From NCBI GenBank assembly GCA_947173495.1, contig CAMWFQ010000021.1, positions 1 to 64,000 on the forward strand: a DNA stretch of 64,000 nt, read 5' to 3'. Numbering within the stretch: position 1 is the stretch's first letter; each line of letters starts with the position of its first letter. Shown in pieces: positions 1 to 8,597 of this stretch. The notes below the pieces were generated by a model. The model was not told the DNA's origin. It did not search any database and worked only from the letters and a program-made list of their open reading frames with translations. The position numbers and the translations under genes are program-made. This stretch comes from an uncultured Lachnospiraceae bacterium. GTDB taxonomy: Bacteria; Bacillota; Clostridia; Lachnospirales; Lachnospiraceae.

Positions 1-238
1 TGCTTGGCTCCTGAGTACTAGGTTTTGGGAGAAACGACGGAAGTCAGGTATTATACGCTATCTACCGATTATTTTCAAGAAAATTCGGTAAAAAAATTGC
101 CTATTCCCAGTCAAACGCTGTGATGCTTTGCATGTCAGCTTATGGAGTCATCATGAATGTCTGCTTCGCAGCCGTCTTGCTCATTGCTTTCGCGCAGCAC
201 GCATGCTACCTTCTATGGCAAACTTCTCCTTGCGGGCC
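1..238. other. Left-edge stretch without a convincing gene
   Basis: No reading frame here has a good ribosome site together with protein-like composition. An imperfect inverted repeat at about 64-96 could be the terminator of a gene outside the window. The part from about 160 resembles a degenerate extra unit of the tandem repeat that follows. Confidence 0.5.
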
Positions 239-503
239 GCGCAATCGAGCGGGGGAATGCTCCTATCCCCTGCCTGCGCGCGGGATACATGCTACACAGC
301 AGCAATTTTCTTTACGCATCCCTGCGCAATCGAGTAGGGATGGTTTATCTTCCCCTACTCGCCGCGCGGGGTGTGTGCTACACAGCAGCAATTTTCTTTA
401 CGTATCCCTGCGCAATCGAGTAGGGATGGTTTATCTTCCCCTACTCGCCGCGCGGGGTGTGTGCTGCATAGCAGCAATTTTCCATACACACCCCTGCGCA
501 TAA
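239..503 (+). repeat. Tandem 86-bp repeat with internal hairpin (family A)
   Basis: About three tandem units share the motif gcgcaatcgag at 239, 324 and 410, a spacing of 85-86 bp. The units starting at 321 and 407 are almost identical. Each carries an inverted repeat, cgagtaggg paired with cccctactcg across a 12-base loop, followed by gccgcgcgg and a cagcagcaatttt segment. The array ends in cctgcgcataaaa, directly before the trxB terminator. Related copies occur at 51411-51500 (reverse orientation) and 53323-53417. All three end at the same cctgcgcataaaa edge, which suggests a discrete dispersed element. The reading frames crossing it have no protein character. Confidence 0.8.
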
Positions 504-527
504 AAGAGCCTCGAAAGGCTCTTTTTA
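504..527 (-). terminator. Bidirectional terminator downstream of trxB
   Basis: The stem agagcc/ggctct has a short loop and A/T runs on both sides. It overlaps the trxB stop codon and could end transcription in either direction. Confidence 0.8.
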
Positions 528-1436
528 TGACACTGACAGATACTCCAGAACAGATGTTACAGCATTCGCTCCATCTGCTACTGCTGTCACCACCTGCCGG
601 AGCTTTTTACTCCTTATATCTCCCGCCGCAAAAATTCCCGGGGTTCCGGTCACGCAGTCCTCCCCGGCGATCAGATATCCTCTCTCATCACAATCCGCCA
701 CTTCCTTTATAATATCGCTGAAAGGAATGATGCCTACTGCTACAAACACGCCATCCACTGACAGTCTTTCTTTTTTCCCGGTTTTTACATTTTTCACGGC
801 CAGCGCGTCTACCTTTTCATTCCCTTCAATCCGCTCCGCCACGGTGTCCCAGAGAATTTCCACGTTAGGCAGATCCATGACTTCCTTCTGGAGCACTGCA
901 GCCGCCCGCAGTTCATCTCTTCTGTGAATCAGATAAACCTTCTCACAGCTCCGGGACAGGAAAACAGCATCCTCTGCCGCTACGTCACCGCCGCCTATAA
1001 CCGCTGTCACTTTTCCTCTGAAAAAAGCGCCATCGCAGGTTGCGCAGTAGGACACGCCCTTTCCGGAAAGCTCGTCTTCTCCCGGAAGGTTCAATTTTGC
1101 ATGGGTAGCTCCCATAGCCGCTATGACTGTTTTGGCAAAGATTTCATCCTGATCGGTCTCTACTCTGAATCCTGATTCTACCTTCTTTATTCCACATACC
1201 GTACTGCTTTTAAATTCACACTGGATCTTATCCGCGTGCTCTCTGAATTTCATTCCCAGATCAAATCCGTTGATTCCCGGAAGTCCCGGATAATTATCAA
1301 CCTCATAGGTATTCAGCACCTGACCACCGCTCATGGGATTTTGTTCAAGCGTAAGAGCGGAAAGTCCTGCCCTTTTTGCATAAATCGATGCCGACAACCC
1401 CGCCGGACCGGATCCAATAATCACAACATCATACAT
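525..1436 (-). CDS. trxB: Thioredoxin-disulfide reductase
   Basis: This is an NADPH:thioredoxin oxidoreductase, a cytosolic FAD enzyme of 303 residues, which is usual for the family. The N-terminal FAD-binding motif is GSGPAG. The redox-active CATC sits in SYCATCDGAFF near residue 135, followed by the NADPH motif GGGDVAAE and the C-terminal FAD motif AAGDIR. The start is placed at the ATG at 1436 (MYDVV) because a GGGGT ribosome site lies six bases upstream. An in-frame ATG at 1448 overlaps that site and lacks one of its own. The leader is a 37-bp sequence shared with the metY leader (see 1446-1482). The gene appears monocistronic. Confidence 0.95.
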   Translation of the reverse strand: MYDVVIIGSGPAGLSASIYAKRAGLSALTLEQNPMSGGQVLNTYEVDNYPGLPGINGFDLGMKFREHADKIQCEFKSSTVCGIKKVESGFRVETDQDEIFAKTVIAAMGATHAKLNLPGEDELSGKGVSYCATCDGAFFRGKVTAVIGGGDVAAEDAVFLSRSCEKVYLIHRRDELRAAAVLQKEVMDLPNVEILWDTVAERIEGNEKVDALAVKNVKTGKKERLSVDGVFVAVGIIPFSDIIKEVADCDERGYLIAGEDCVTGTPGIFAAGDIRSKKLRQVVTAVADGANAVTSVLEYLSVS

Positions 1437-1445
1437 AATTAACCC

Positions 1446-1482
1446 CATTTCTGCGCTGCTTTGTTGCGCAAAGCCATGATAT
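1446..1482 (-). repeat. Leader repeat upstream of trxB, possible 12-codon leader peptide
   Basis: This 37-bp sequence matches 15508-15544, upstream of metY, at 34 of 37 positions. Both copies lie directly in front of the downstream start and contribute the ribosome site. On the coding strand each copy contains an ATG opening a tiny frame: MALRNKAAQKWG here and MALRNDAAQK at metY. A tgcgc/gcgca pair could form a short hairpin. No clear ribosome site precedes the tiny frame, so its translation is uncertain. Confidence 0.6.
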
Positions 1483-1531
1483 GGCTAAATCCATAAAATG
1501 GCTAAATCCATAAAATGGCTAAATCCATAAA
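1481..1531. repeat. Three perfect 17-bp tandem repeats
   Basis: The unit atggctaaatccataaa occurs three times head to tail, at 1481, 1498 and 1515. Each unit has weak dyad symmetry (atgg...ccat). The array lies between the trxB leader and the upstream hairpins, within the probable trxB promoter region. Confidence 0.9.
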
Positions 1532-1540
1532 ATGGATTAA

Positions 1541-1598
1541 CAAGTTTGTGGATGCAGCGCGGACACAAACTTGCAGAGGAAAGATTTGAAAAATCTTT
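1541..1598 (-). terminator. Two adjacent perfect hairpins downstream of the FabG-like gene
   Basis: A 10-bp perfect inverted repeat (caagtttgtg 1541-1550 with cacaaacttg 1564-1573) is followed by an 8-bp one (aaagattt 1580-1587 with aaatcttt 1591-1598). They sit between the end of the reductase gene and trxB. Termination is likely, but there is no long T-run, so RNA stability or attenuation roles remain possible. Confidence 0.5.
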
Positions 1599-1653
1599 CA
1601 CTCTTCCTCCCGTTCCATACATATTCCTCCGGATATTTCTGATATATACTGTT

Positions 1654-2415
1654 TTATATCCAGCCGCCATCCATGGTGATAATCTGTCCTGTCAGATAGT
1701 CCGGAGCGTTTATGACCTGCCATATCATCTCTCCCGCTTCCATAGCTCTCCCTATACGGTCTGCAGGAATTTCTTCTCTCAGCGACTCCATCTCTGCTTC
1801 CGAAAAGCAGGCATTCATGTCCGTGTCAATCACCCCGAAGGCAATTCCGTTTACCTGTATATTGCTGGGGGCAAGCTCTTTAGCCAGTGCCCGGGTAAAG
1901 CTGTTTACCCCGCCCTTGGACGCACTGTAAGCCACTTCCATGGATGCTCCCACATTTCCCCAGACAGACGATATATTCACGATTTTTCCCTCTCTGCGCC
2001 TTATCATCTGCGGCACCACCTGCCTGCAAATATAAAATAAAGAGTCAAGATTGGTACTGATCACCTGATGCCACTCTTCCAGTGTCATGTCTGTAAGAAG
2101 ACCCACATGGGAGATAGCAGCATTGTTCACCAGCACATGGATCTCTCTCTGACTGCAATTCGAAGTATAACCATTCCCGCTGCCGCTTATTATCTGCCGG
2201 AACAGTTCGTCCACCTCCGCCGGATCCGAGACATCGCAAAGGGCAGTTTCGCATAAAATCCCATATTCCTTTTCCAGTTCCTTTTGCAAATGCTCTATTT
2301 TGTCTCTGGAGTTTTTACATATCAGGAACAGATCATATCCCTCCCGCCCCAGAACTCTGGCAGCCGCTTCCCCTATTCCCCGGGAGGCTCCTGTAATCAA
2401 TGCTCTCTTTCTCAC
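1654..2415 (-). CDS. Short-chain dehydrogenase/reductase, FabG-like
   Basis: This is a cytosolic NAD(P)-dependent oxidoreductase of the classical SDR family, 253 residues, most similar in pattern to 3-oxoacyl-ACP reductase FabG. The N-terminal cofactor motif TGASRGIGEAA, the NNAA motif near residue 98, an active-site serine (NISSV) and YSASKGG near residue 160 are all present. The start is a GTG at 2415 with GGAAGAG seven bases upstream. It follows metF by about 60 bp, separated by a perfect hairpin, so it may be cotranscribed with metF. No other fatty acid genes are nearby, so the substrate is unknown. Another SDR activity is as likely as fatty acid synthesis. Confidence 0.85.
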   Translation of the reverse strand: MRKRALITGASRGIGEAAARVLGREGYDLFLICKNSRDKIEHLQKELEKEYGILCETALCDVSDPAEVDELFRQIISGSGNGYTSNCSQREIHVLVNNAAISHVGLLTDMTLEEWHQVISTNLDSLFYICRQVVPQMIRRREGKIVNISSVWGNVGASMEVAYSASKGGVNSFTRALAKELAPSNIQVNGIAFGVIDTDMNACFSEAEMESLREEIPADRIGRAMEAGEMIWQVINAPDYLTGQIITMDGGWI

Positions 2416-2438
2416 TCTGTCACTCTTCCAATCCGTGA

Positions 2439-2464
2439 GAAGAATCGCTTCTTTGCGATTCTTC
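2439..2464. other. Intercistronic hairpin between metF and the FabG-like gene
   Basis: A 10-bp perfect inverted repeat, gaagaatcgc and gcgattcttc, has a six-base loop and no T-run. It is probably an mRNA stabiliser or a weak attenuator. Confidence 0.6.
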
Positions 2465-2474
2465 AGTGTGTAAC

Positions 2475-3347
2475 TCAGATAAGGCTCCTGATACCGCTGC
2501 AGATCCTGTCGGCAACCTTTACACTGTTCATCGTATAGACATGTATCCCATCCACACCGCTGGCAATCAGATCCACAATCTGATTGATGGCATAGGCCAT
2601 TCCCGCATCGAAAAGAGCTTCTTTATTATTTTCATATTTATCCAGAATCCTTTTGAATTTGGGCGGAAGAGATGCGCCGCAGGTGTGTACCATCCGCTCT
2701 ATCTGTGCACGATTTGTCACCGGCATAATGCCGGCCTCTATCGGTACATCAATCCCTGCAATCCGGGTTTTTTCATAAAATCGGTAAAAAAATTCATTAT
2801 CAAAAAAGAGCTGGGATACCAGATGGGTTACTCCCGCATCCACTTTCTTTTTCAGATTTCGAATGTCCGTCACCGCGTCCGGCGCCTCCAAATGGGTTTC
2901 CGGGTAGCAGGCGCCGCTGACGGTAAAATCTCCCTGGCTCTTAATAAAGCTTACCAGCTCGCTTGCATATTTAAAATCCTGCTTCACCGGACTGTCAGGA
3001 TTCCTGTCTCCTCTGAGCGCAAGGATATTTTCAATTCCTGCTCTCTCAAGCTGCTTCAGGATCTGGCTGATCTCTTCTTTGGTATAATACAGACAGGTCA
3101 GATGTACAATAGGGTCAACCTGATAGTGACTTTTGATCTTTTTGGCGATTTCCACCGTCTTATGATCAGCTGTACTTCCTCCGGCTCCAAATGTAATACT
3201 GATAAAGTCCGGATGAAGGTCACACAGCCTTTCCAGCGTGGCATCAATATTTTTAAGCGCCTCTTCTTTTTTAGGAGGAAAGATCTCAAACGATAGAACC
3301 GGTTTTCCCTCTTTCTTCTTTGTCTCGAAAATCTCTGCAATATTCAT
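2475..3347 (-). CDS. metF: 5,10-methylenetetrahydrofolate reductase
   Basis: MetF reduces 5,10-methylene-THF to 5-methyl-THF, the methyl donor for methionine synthesis or, in acetogens, the Wood-Ljungdahl methyl branch. The 290-residue protein is an FAD TIM barrel with the family signatures SFEIFPPK (the glutamate is catalytic), SITFGAGGS, the LALRGD loop and a THLVSQLFFD strand. The start is an ATG at 3347 preceded by AAAGGAG. The short length is typical of stand-alone bacterial MetF. A hairpin with a T-stretch ends just upstream of the ribosome site. metY lies 11 kb away in the window, but no methionine-synthesis operon is visible. Confidence 0.95.
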   Translation of the reverse strand: MNIAEIFETKKKEGKPVLSFEIFPPKKEEALKNIDATLERLCDLHPDFISITFGAGGSTADHKTVEIAKKIKSHYQVDPIVHLTCLYYTKEEISQILKQLERAGIENILALRGDRNPDSPVKQDFKYASELVSFIKSQGDFTVSGACYPETHLEAPDAVTDIRNLKKKVDAGVTHLVSQLFFDNEFFYRFYEKTRIAGIDVPIEAGIMPVTNRAQIERMVHTCGASLPPKFKRILDKYENNKEALFDAGMAYAINQIVDLIASGVDGIHVYTMNSVKVADRICSGIRSLI

Positions 3348-3366
3348 TTTCTTTTGCTCCTTTAAA

Positions 3367-3403
3367 AAGTACGGGCCCGCATCTTACGCCTGAGCCCGTA
3401 CTT
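3367..3403 (-). terminator. Hairpin between the small gene and metF
   Basis: The 10-bp perfect arms aagtacgggc and gcccgtactt enclose 17 bases. On the minus strand they are followed by TTTTTAAA and then immediately by the metF ribosome site. It may terminate the upstream small gene or attenuate metF. It is too short and simple to be a SAM riboswitch. Confidence 0.7.
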
Positions 3404-3438
3404 ATTATACCTGATTCCTGTCAGATTTTCCAGTTATT

Positions 3439-3681
3439 TCATCCGATACCCGGTCCTCTGACAACATCTCCGAGACTGTCCAGATCCTCCGGAGAAAGAG
3501 AATCAAGAATTTTGTCCTTTTCCTCTTCTGTTTTTGCATCTTTACATCTGAAAATAATATGCTCTTTTTCCGTTTCGCTCAGATGTCCTTCTCCCGACTG
3601 CGGGTTTCCTTCCTGGGCGTGGTCATTCCACGCCAGCACTGCGCCAAGTCCCAGTGCATTATTTGAAAAACTTCCATCCAT
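3439..3681 (-). CDS. Small hypothetical acidic protein
   Basis: An 80-residue protein, not recognised. The N-terminal part is rich in small residues and Asn/Gly (SFSNNALGLG). The middle is charged and helical (ETEKEHIIFRCKDAKTEEEKDKIL), and the tail ends in GPGIG. It has no signal peptide or membrane segment. GGAGG precedes the ATG by about 12 bases and overlaps a perfect inverted repeat that could mask it. The gene lies downstream of the beta-lactamase-like gene and upstream of the metF hairpin. Its composition and ribosome site favour a real gene. Confidence 0.65.
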   Translation of the reverse strand: MDGSFSNNALGLGAVLAWNDHAQEGNPQSGEGHLSETEKEHIIFRCKDAKTEEEKDKILDSLSPEDLDSLGDVVRGPGIG

Positions 3682-3686
3682 ACTCT

Positions 3687-3717
3687 GTGTCCACCTCCAA
3701 AACTATTATGTGGACAC
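3687..3717 (-). promoter_or_regulatory. Inverted repeat over the ribosome site of the small gene
   Basis: The perfect 8-bp arms gtgtccac (3687-3694) and gtggacac (3710-3717) enclose the GGAGG of the 80-residue gene. In RNA the hairpin would place the ribosome site in the loop or at the stem edge. As DNA it could be an operator. Confidence 0.45.
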
Positions 3718-3812
3718 TCGACCTTTTTTATACTTTTTCAAATTTTTCCAACATAATCCGCTTTTTTCCGCGCCGCTTATGCATCTGTACGCTGCTTATT
3801 CCTGTGCCCTTC

Positions 3813-4655
3813 TCACAGAAACCGGCCCTCCAATGCCAGAAACTGATCCAGAAGCATCCGGCTGACCTTCGCTCCAAACACAGTGGCCGGGTGATCCGGA
3901 TAATACATCGCATCGCCAAACTCCTTATTCAGCATCACAAGGACATAAGGACCATAAGGAGTGTAAATGACACCACCGTCGTTTCTACAGGCATCCATAC
4001 TTCCGCTTTTAGATGCCACATGAATTAAAACCTCATCGGCATTATCGCTGTCCATATACACCGGCGGAAAATTCCTGGTAATCATACTATTATAATGCTG
4101 CTTTTTCAGAATTTCAATCATCTTACTGTCAGCCTGCGGACTGATCAGTTCTCCCTTTGCCATTCTTATAAACATCCCCGCATAATCAGAAGCTGTGGTG
4201 GTTCCCAGTTTGTCATACCTGTCAAAATGAATGGAATTATGAAGCTCCGTATCCTTACAGCCCAGTTTTCTGATGCATGCATTTATGGTATCCGCGCCCA
4301 GATAATCAATCATCATATTCGTTGCGATATTGTCACTGACAATGATCATCAGTGTAGCCGCATCCTTTACCCGCAAAACTGCTCCCGGCTCCAGGGCGCA
4401 CAACACGCCGCTTCCATCTACCGCATGCTCCTCCTGATAGGTCAGCATATCCTCCAAACTGGCACGCCCCTTTTCCACCTCATCAAACAGGCAGGCCAGA
4501 ATAAATACCTTAATGGTACTTGCAGTCTCCACCTTTTCATCCGCATCGATGGTAAGAACATTTCCATGGAAGTCGTCTGCATATATGCACATCTTTCCAT
4601 CATAACTTTTCAATTCTGCTTCAATTCTTTTTTCCAGTGTAAATCTCGCATCCAT
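3813..4655 (-). CDS. Class A beta-lactamase-related serine hydrolase
   Basis: A 280-residue penicillin-recognising serine hydrolase. It has the nucleophile motif S-T-I-K (ASTIKVFIL), the SDN loop (VSDNIATNMM) and K-S-G in place of KTG. No signal peptide is seen, so a cytosolic location is likely, which argues against classical antibiotic resistance. It is the last gene of the murein-peptide locus, downstream of an NlpC/P60 protein, and a second relative (13208-14002) opens the locus. In this context it may cleave a peptide or amide bond of imported muropeptides. True beta-lactamase activity cannot be excluded from sequence alone. Confidence 0.8.
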   Translation of the reverse strand: MDARFTLEKRIEAELKSYDGKMCIYADDFHGNVLTIDADEKVETASTIKVFILACLFDEVEKGRASLEDMLTYQEEHAVDGSGVLCALEPGAVLRVKDAATLMIIVSDNIATNMMIDYLGADTINACIRKLGCKDTELHNSIHFDRYDKLGTTTASDYAGMFIRMAKGELISPQADSKMIEILKKQHYNSMITRNFPPVYMDSDNADEVLIHVASKSGSMDACRNDGGVIYTPYGPYVLVMLNKEFGDAMYYPDHPATVFGAKVSRMLLDQFLALEGRFL

Positions 4656-4697
4656 TTTCTTCCAAAAAATCCTCTCTGATGTCTGTATCGCCCTGTC

Positions 4698-5582
4698 TTA
4701 AAAAATGCTTCCCACAGCATACAGGCTCTCCGCCAGATCCTGCCGGTACTCCCTGCTGCCAGCATCAAGACTGTTGTATACCACACCCCCGCTTCCCACT
4801 TTTCCCGTAGAGTGGATGTATCTGTTTTCTCCCACATACATGGCAATATGTCCCGGAAAGTACAGAAGATCGCCCTGCTTCCTGTTCTCCAGCGGAATTT
4901 CATGAACCGGATACCCCTTCTCTATCCTGGCATCCCGGTAAGTAAGTATTCCATTCAGCATATAGCTTACAGAGGTCAGTCCCGAGCAGTCAATTCCCGC
5001 AGTGGAACGCCCGCCCCACCTGTACTGAACATCCAGAAAAGTCTTTGCAGTTTCCACCACATCCTTCCTGAATTGCTGTTCATCCAGGATCTTACTCTGA
5101 ATGATTTCTCCTCCGAATATTCCCTTCTGAGAGAATCTTTTCTCCCGAAGATATTGATTCCTGATATACCCTGTTCTGTCATCTGCAAGGCGTATCTTTG
5201 CCCAGCCTGCTTCCTCTGATTCCCAGAGGAGCACCTGTACGATACTTCCCCGGAAAAGACTGGCCAGACGTACTCCCTGTACTTTGGGAAGAGATACCAC
5301 ATCCACACAGAATGCGTCCGTCACCCAAAGCGCGGAATCCTCCCATGCCTCCGCCGCTTCCCGACCAAACAGCCGTACATCCTTCGATGAAATATATCCT
5401 GTATATCCATAAAAAGTTCTGATCGGCAGATATCCTTCTGTTTCTTTCCCTGTTACCACAAGAAGCATTCCGCTGAGAGCTTCATCCGAAACAGCGGATA
5501 TCACCTCTCCTTTCGCCTCCATCGTGTCAAGAGGGCACTCATATATTGTGCTGACAGCTTTCGTTACCACTGCATACTCCAT
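4698..5582 (-). CDS. NlpC/P60 peptidase with SH3-like domains (YkfC-like)
   Basis: A 294-residue protein with two N-terminal SH3b-like segments and a C-terminal NlpC/P60 domain. The catalytic Cys is in DCSGLTSVSYML, the His in GHIAMYVGENRYIHS, and GDLLYFPG is present. The family cleaves gamma-D-Glu-(L)mDAP bonds. There is no signal peptide, so it probably acts on imported muropeptides, as B. subtilis YkfC does. It starts seven bases after the oppF-type stop, with AAGGAG inside the end of that gene, so it belongs to the transporter operon. The epimerase at 12112-13206 would act on the released L-Ala-D-Glu. Confidence 0.88.
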   Translation of the reverse strand: MEYAVVTKAVSTIYECPLDTMEAKGEVISAVSDEALSGMLLVVTGKETEGYLPIRTFYGYTGYISSKDVRLFGREAAEAWEDSALWVTDAFCVDVVSLPKVQGVRLASLFRGSIVQVLLWESEEAGWAKIRLADDRTGYIRNQYLREKRFSQKGIFGGEIIQSKILDEQQFRKDVVETAKTFLDVQYRWGGRSTAGIDCSGLTSVSYMLNGILTYRDARIEKGYPVHEIPLENRKQGDLLYFPGHIAMYVGENRYIHSTGKVGSGGVVYNSLDAGSREYRQDLAESLYAVGSIF

Positions 5583-5589
5583 CGCATTT

Positions 5590-6513
5590 CTACTCCTTCA
5601 TCCACTCATCCGCTTCCTTTGTATTCGCCAGCACAAAATGCCCTTCTCTCAACTCCATCCACGCCGGCTCTTCTCTGGCATAATCATGGCAGTCCGGATC
5701 ATATACCAGGAGCTTTTTCTTCCGCTCATGCCTGGGATCCGGCATGGGTATGGCTGAGAGCAGCGCTCTTGTGTATGGATGAATGGCATGGGTAATCAAT
5801 TCCTCTGTCTCTGCCATCTCCACAATCCGTCCTTTATGGATCACGCCAATCCTGTCTGTGATAAACCGCATGACTGACAGATCATGGGCAATGAACAGAT
5901 AGGTAATCTGCCGCTTTTTCTGCATATCTGACAAAAGATTCAGCACCTGTGCCCGGACAGAGACATCCAGCGCCGAGATGGGTTCATCTGCAATGATAAA
6001 TTCGGGATTCATAATAAGCGCTCTGGCAATACCGATTCTCTGCCTCTGACCGCCGGAAAATTCATGAGGAAACCGGCTGGAAAACTCAGGAAGAAGCCCC
6101 ACGTCCAGAATCGCCTGCTCCACCCGGGCCTTCCGCTCTTCTTCGCTGATTCCCTTTTCAATATTCATCAGTCCCTCGCTGATGATATAATCCACCTTTG
6201 CACGCTCGTTTAAGGAAGCCTGAGGATCCTGAAAGATCATCTGGATCTCCTTGATCACCTTTCTGTCGAGCTCCGGGGATATCCTCCCGTTGATCTTGTC
6301 TCCCTTATAAAGGATCTCGCCTCCCGCGGAGGGAACAATTCGCATAATTGCCCGTCCGATGGTGGTCTTGCCGGAGCCGGATTCTCCCACCAGTCCAAAG
6401 GTCTCACCCTTATAGATCTTAAAGTTCACTTTTTTGACCGCTTTATATTTCTTTTTCCGCTCCCCGTAGATCACATCCAGATCCTTTACCTCCAGCAGAA
6501 CTTCTCTTTCCAT
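5590..6513 (-). CDS. Oligopeptide ABC importer ATPase, OppF/DppF type
   Basis: The second ATP-binding subunit of the peptide importer, 307 residues. Walker A is GESGSGKTT, the signature is [15 protein letters not shown] and Walker B is [14 protein letters not shown], followed by the C-terminal oligopeptide-transporter extension ([14 protein letters not shown]). The ATG at 6513 shares one base with the upstream gene's TGA stop, with GGAGG nine bases before, so the two ATPases are translationally coupled. The subunit pairs with the 6513-7562 ATPase on the cytoplasmic face. Confidence 0.93.
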   Translation of the reverse strand: MEREVLLEVKDLDVIYGERKKKYKAVKKVNFKIYKGETFGLVGESGSGKTTIGRAIMRIVPSAGGEILYKGDKINGRISPELDRKVIKEIQMIFQDPQASLNERAKVDYIISEGLMNIEKGISEEERKARVEQAILDVGLLPEFSSRFPHEFSGGQRQRIGIARALIMNPEFIIADEPISALDVSVRAQVLNLLSDMQKKRQITYLFIAHDLSVMRFITDRIGVIHKGRIVEMAETEELITHAIHPYTRALLSAIPMPDPRHERKKKLLVYDPDCHDYAREEPAWMELREGHFVLANTKEADEWMKE

Positions 6514-7562
6514 CAAATCAGACCTCCGTTCCGAATTTTCTCCACCACTGCCGGCGGCTCCACCTTTGGCGCCCTGGGATCCAACAGCCAGGTCTTTGCC
6601 CTGTGTGTCGGCGAAACCTGAAAATAAGGCGGCATTTCCACAAAATCTATTTTCAGAGCTCTGGGATTTCTGGGGGCAAAGGCGTCTCCTTTTACCTCTG
6701 TGAACAGGTTCGGCGGTGTGCCCGGAATCGAAAACAGATCCGTCCCCTTTACCCCTACCTGGGGAAGAGAGGACAAAAGCGCCTGGGTATAAGGATGCCT
6801 GGGATCATAAAAAATGTCCTCGCTGGTACCGATCTCGATAATGTCCCCCGCATACATCACAGCCACCCTGTCCGCAATATTGGCTACCACACCCAGATCA
6901 TGTGTAATCAGAATGACAGACAATTTATATTTATGACGCAGATCTTTTATCAAATCAAGAATCTGCGCCTGTATAGTTACATCCAGCGCTGTCGTTGGCT
7001 CATCGCAAATCAGGATCTGAGGCGCACAGGCAATGGCAATGGCAATAACCACTCTCTGCCGCATCCCTCCCGAAAATTCATGGGGATACTGAGAAAAACG
7101 TCTGTCCGGATGAGAGATTCCCACATCCTCCAGATACTGCAGGGTTTTCTTTTTTGCCTCCGCCCTGCTGCTCTTCTGATGAAGCATCACCGCTTCCATA
7201 ATCTGATTTCCAATGGTCTTTAAGGGGTTTAAGCTGGTCATGGGATCCTGCATGATCATGGCGATCTCATGGCCTCGGATCTTATACCATTCTTTTTCTT
7301 TCTTAAGAGCCGTCAGTTCTATGGGCTTTCCATCGTCAGCCCCATAGTACATAATCCTGCCTCCGGTGATCTTTCCATTCTGATCCAGAAGACCCATAAA
7401 GGACTTGGTAAACACAGACTTACCGCTTCCGGACTCCCCTACGATGGCAAGAATCTCCCCTTTATGCAGATCCAGGGATATGCCGCGGATGGCATTTAAG
7501 GTCTTCCCCCGAAGCTCAAATTTGATTTCCAGCTCTTCCACTGTCAACATTTTTTCAGCCAT
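6513..7562 (-). CDS. Oligopeptide ABC importer ATPase, OppD/DppD type
   Basis: The first ATP-binding subunit, 349 residues. Walker A is GESGSGKSV, the signature [16 protein letters not shown] and Walker [14 protein letters not shown]. The C-terminal region ([19 protein letters not shown]) is typical of OppD/DppD, although the usual Cys cluster near the end is not evident. It lies 18 bp after the permease gene and overlaps the next ATPase by one base. Confidence 0.93.
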   Translation of the reverse strand: MAEKMLTVEELEIKFELRGKTLNAIRGISLDLHKGEILAIVGESGSGKSVFTKSFMGLLDQNGKITGGRIMYYGADDGKPIELTALKKEKEWYKIRGHEIAMIMQDPMTSLNPLKTIGNQIMEAVMLHQKSSRAEAKKKTLQYLEDVGISHPDRRFSQYPHEFSGGMRQRVVIAIAIACAPQILICDEPTTALDVTIQAQILDLIKDLRHKYKLSVILITHDLGVVANIADRVAVMYAGDIIEIGTSEDIFYDPRHPYTQALLSSLPQVGVKGTDLFSIPGTPPNLFTEVKGDAFAPRNPRALKIDFVEMPPYFQVSPTHRAKTWLLDPRAPKVEPPAVVEKIRNGGLI

Positions 7563-7580
7563 TTTTCCACATTCCTTTCT

Positions 7581-8597
7581 TTATGTATGATTCTTGGGGT
7601 CGGCGGCATCCGAAAATGCATTTCCGATGATATAAAACGAAATTGTTACAAAAGAAAGAATAATCGTAGGATATACCAGCTGATAGCGCAGCGCCGGACT
7701 TGTGATCAGCGCGCGTCCCTCATTGATCAGATTTCCAAGACTGGGAATATCTACCGGAAGTCCCAGGCCAATATATGTGATAAAAACTTCATTTCCGATA
7801 GCTGCCGGAATCGTAAGCGCCATACGCAGCATGATCACCGATACCAGATAAGGCAGGAGATTTTTGATCATGATCTTCCATGTAGGCGTTCCCAGACAGC
7901 GGCTGGCCACATTGTAGTCCCGATCCCGGATAATCAGGATCTGATTTCTTACAAACCGGGCCATCTGGATCCAGCCGGTAAGGCACATGGCAAAGATCAG
8001 CGTTTTTACGCTTGGCTTTAAAATATAAGAAATCAGAATCAAGATAATGGTATTGGGTATATTATCGATAATATTATAAACCTCTGTCAGAATAAAGTCC
8101 GCCTTACGTACATATCCCCAGATCACACCTACGGTAATTCCGATCAGCGCTTCCGCCAGCGCCACTGAAAGGCCGATAAACAGTGAAGTTCTGGTTCCTG
8201 CCCATATCCTGGACCACAGATCCTGGCCGATCGAATTCGTCCCCAGCAGAAACATGTCTCCTGGCGGGATATTCCGATATTGCATGCCGCTGTCATCATT
8301 GATAATCATATTGGGATCATACTGCCCCGGAAGATAAGGCTGGATAAAGGTAAACAGCAAAAGAAGCACCAAAAGAGCCAGAAGCGCAACCGCACCCCTG
8401 TTTTTCAAAAATGCCTGCACCGTACTCCTCCAGTAAGAATAATTACTGTACCCGGTTCTTTCCACTTCTTCCGCATTAAACTCCGCAAAAGAAAATAATT
8501 CCTGTTCTGTCAGTTCCGATGGGTTTTGGGAGACAGCTTCCATATTCGACATCAATTCCGCTTCTTTTGTATGGCGATAACTGAACTGTTTCATCAT
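7581..8597 (-). CDS. Oligopeptide ABC importer permease, OppC/DppC type
   Basis: A 338-residue inner-membrane subunit. A cytoplasmic N-terminus of about 70 residues precedes the first hydrophobic helix (VALLALLVLLLLFTFI). The DppC-type core follows, with GTNSIGQDLWSRIWAGTRTSL, the EAA-like loop around ASRCLGTPTWKIMIKNLLP, and about six membrane segments. The start overlaps the upstream permease stop by four bases (ATGA), with AAGGTG upstream. Confidence 0.92.
   Translation of the reverse strand: MMKQFSYRHTKEAELMSNMEAVSQNPSELTEQELFSFAEFNAEEVERTGYSNYSYWRSTVQAFLKNRGAVALLALLVLLLLFTFIQPYLPGQYDPNMIINDDSGMQYRNIPPGDMFLLGTNSIGQDLWSRIWAGTRTSLFIGLSVALAEALIGITVGVIWGYVRKADFILTEVYNIIDNIPNTIILILISYILKPSVKTLIFAMCLTGWIQMARFVRNQILIIRDRDYNVASRCLGTPTWKIMIKNLLPYLVSVIMLRMALTIPAAIGNEVFITYIGLGLPVDIPSLGNLINEGRALITSPALRYQLVYPTIILSFVTISFYIIGNAFSDAADPKNHT

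Noticed and set aside
239-503. Possible CRISPR array
   Set aside because: The repeated unit is the whole 86 bp with no unique spacers, and no cas genes are present.
2466-3296. Long plus-strand frame opposite metF
   Set aside because: It is the shadow of metF on the other strand; its composition is not protein-like and metF motifs are intact.
3367-3403. SAM riboswitch upstream of metF
   Set aside because: Only a single hairpin is present, with none of the conserved SAM-box helices.
3813-4655. Acquired antibiotic-resistance beta-lactamase
   Set aside because: There is no signal peptide and no mobile context, and its position is inside a murein-peptide operon. The fold alone does not show resistance.
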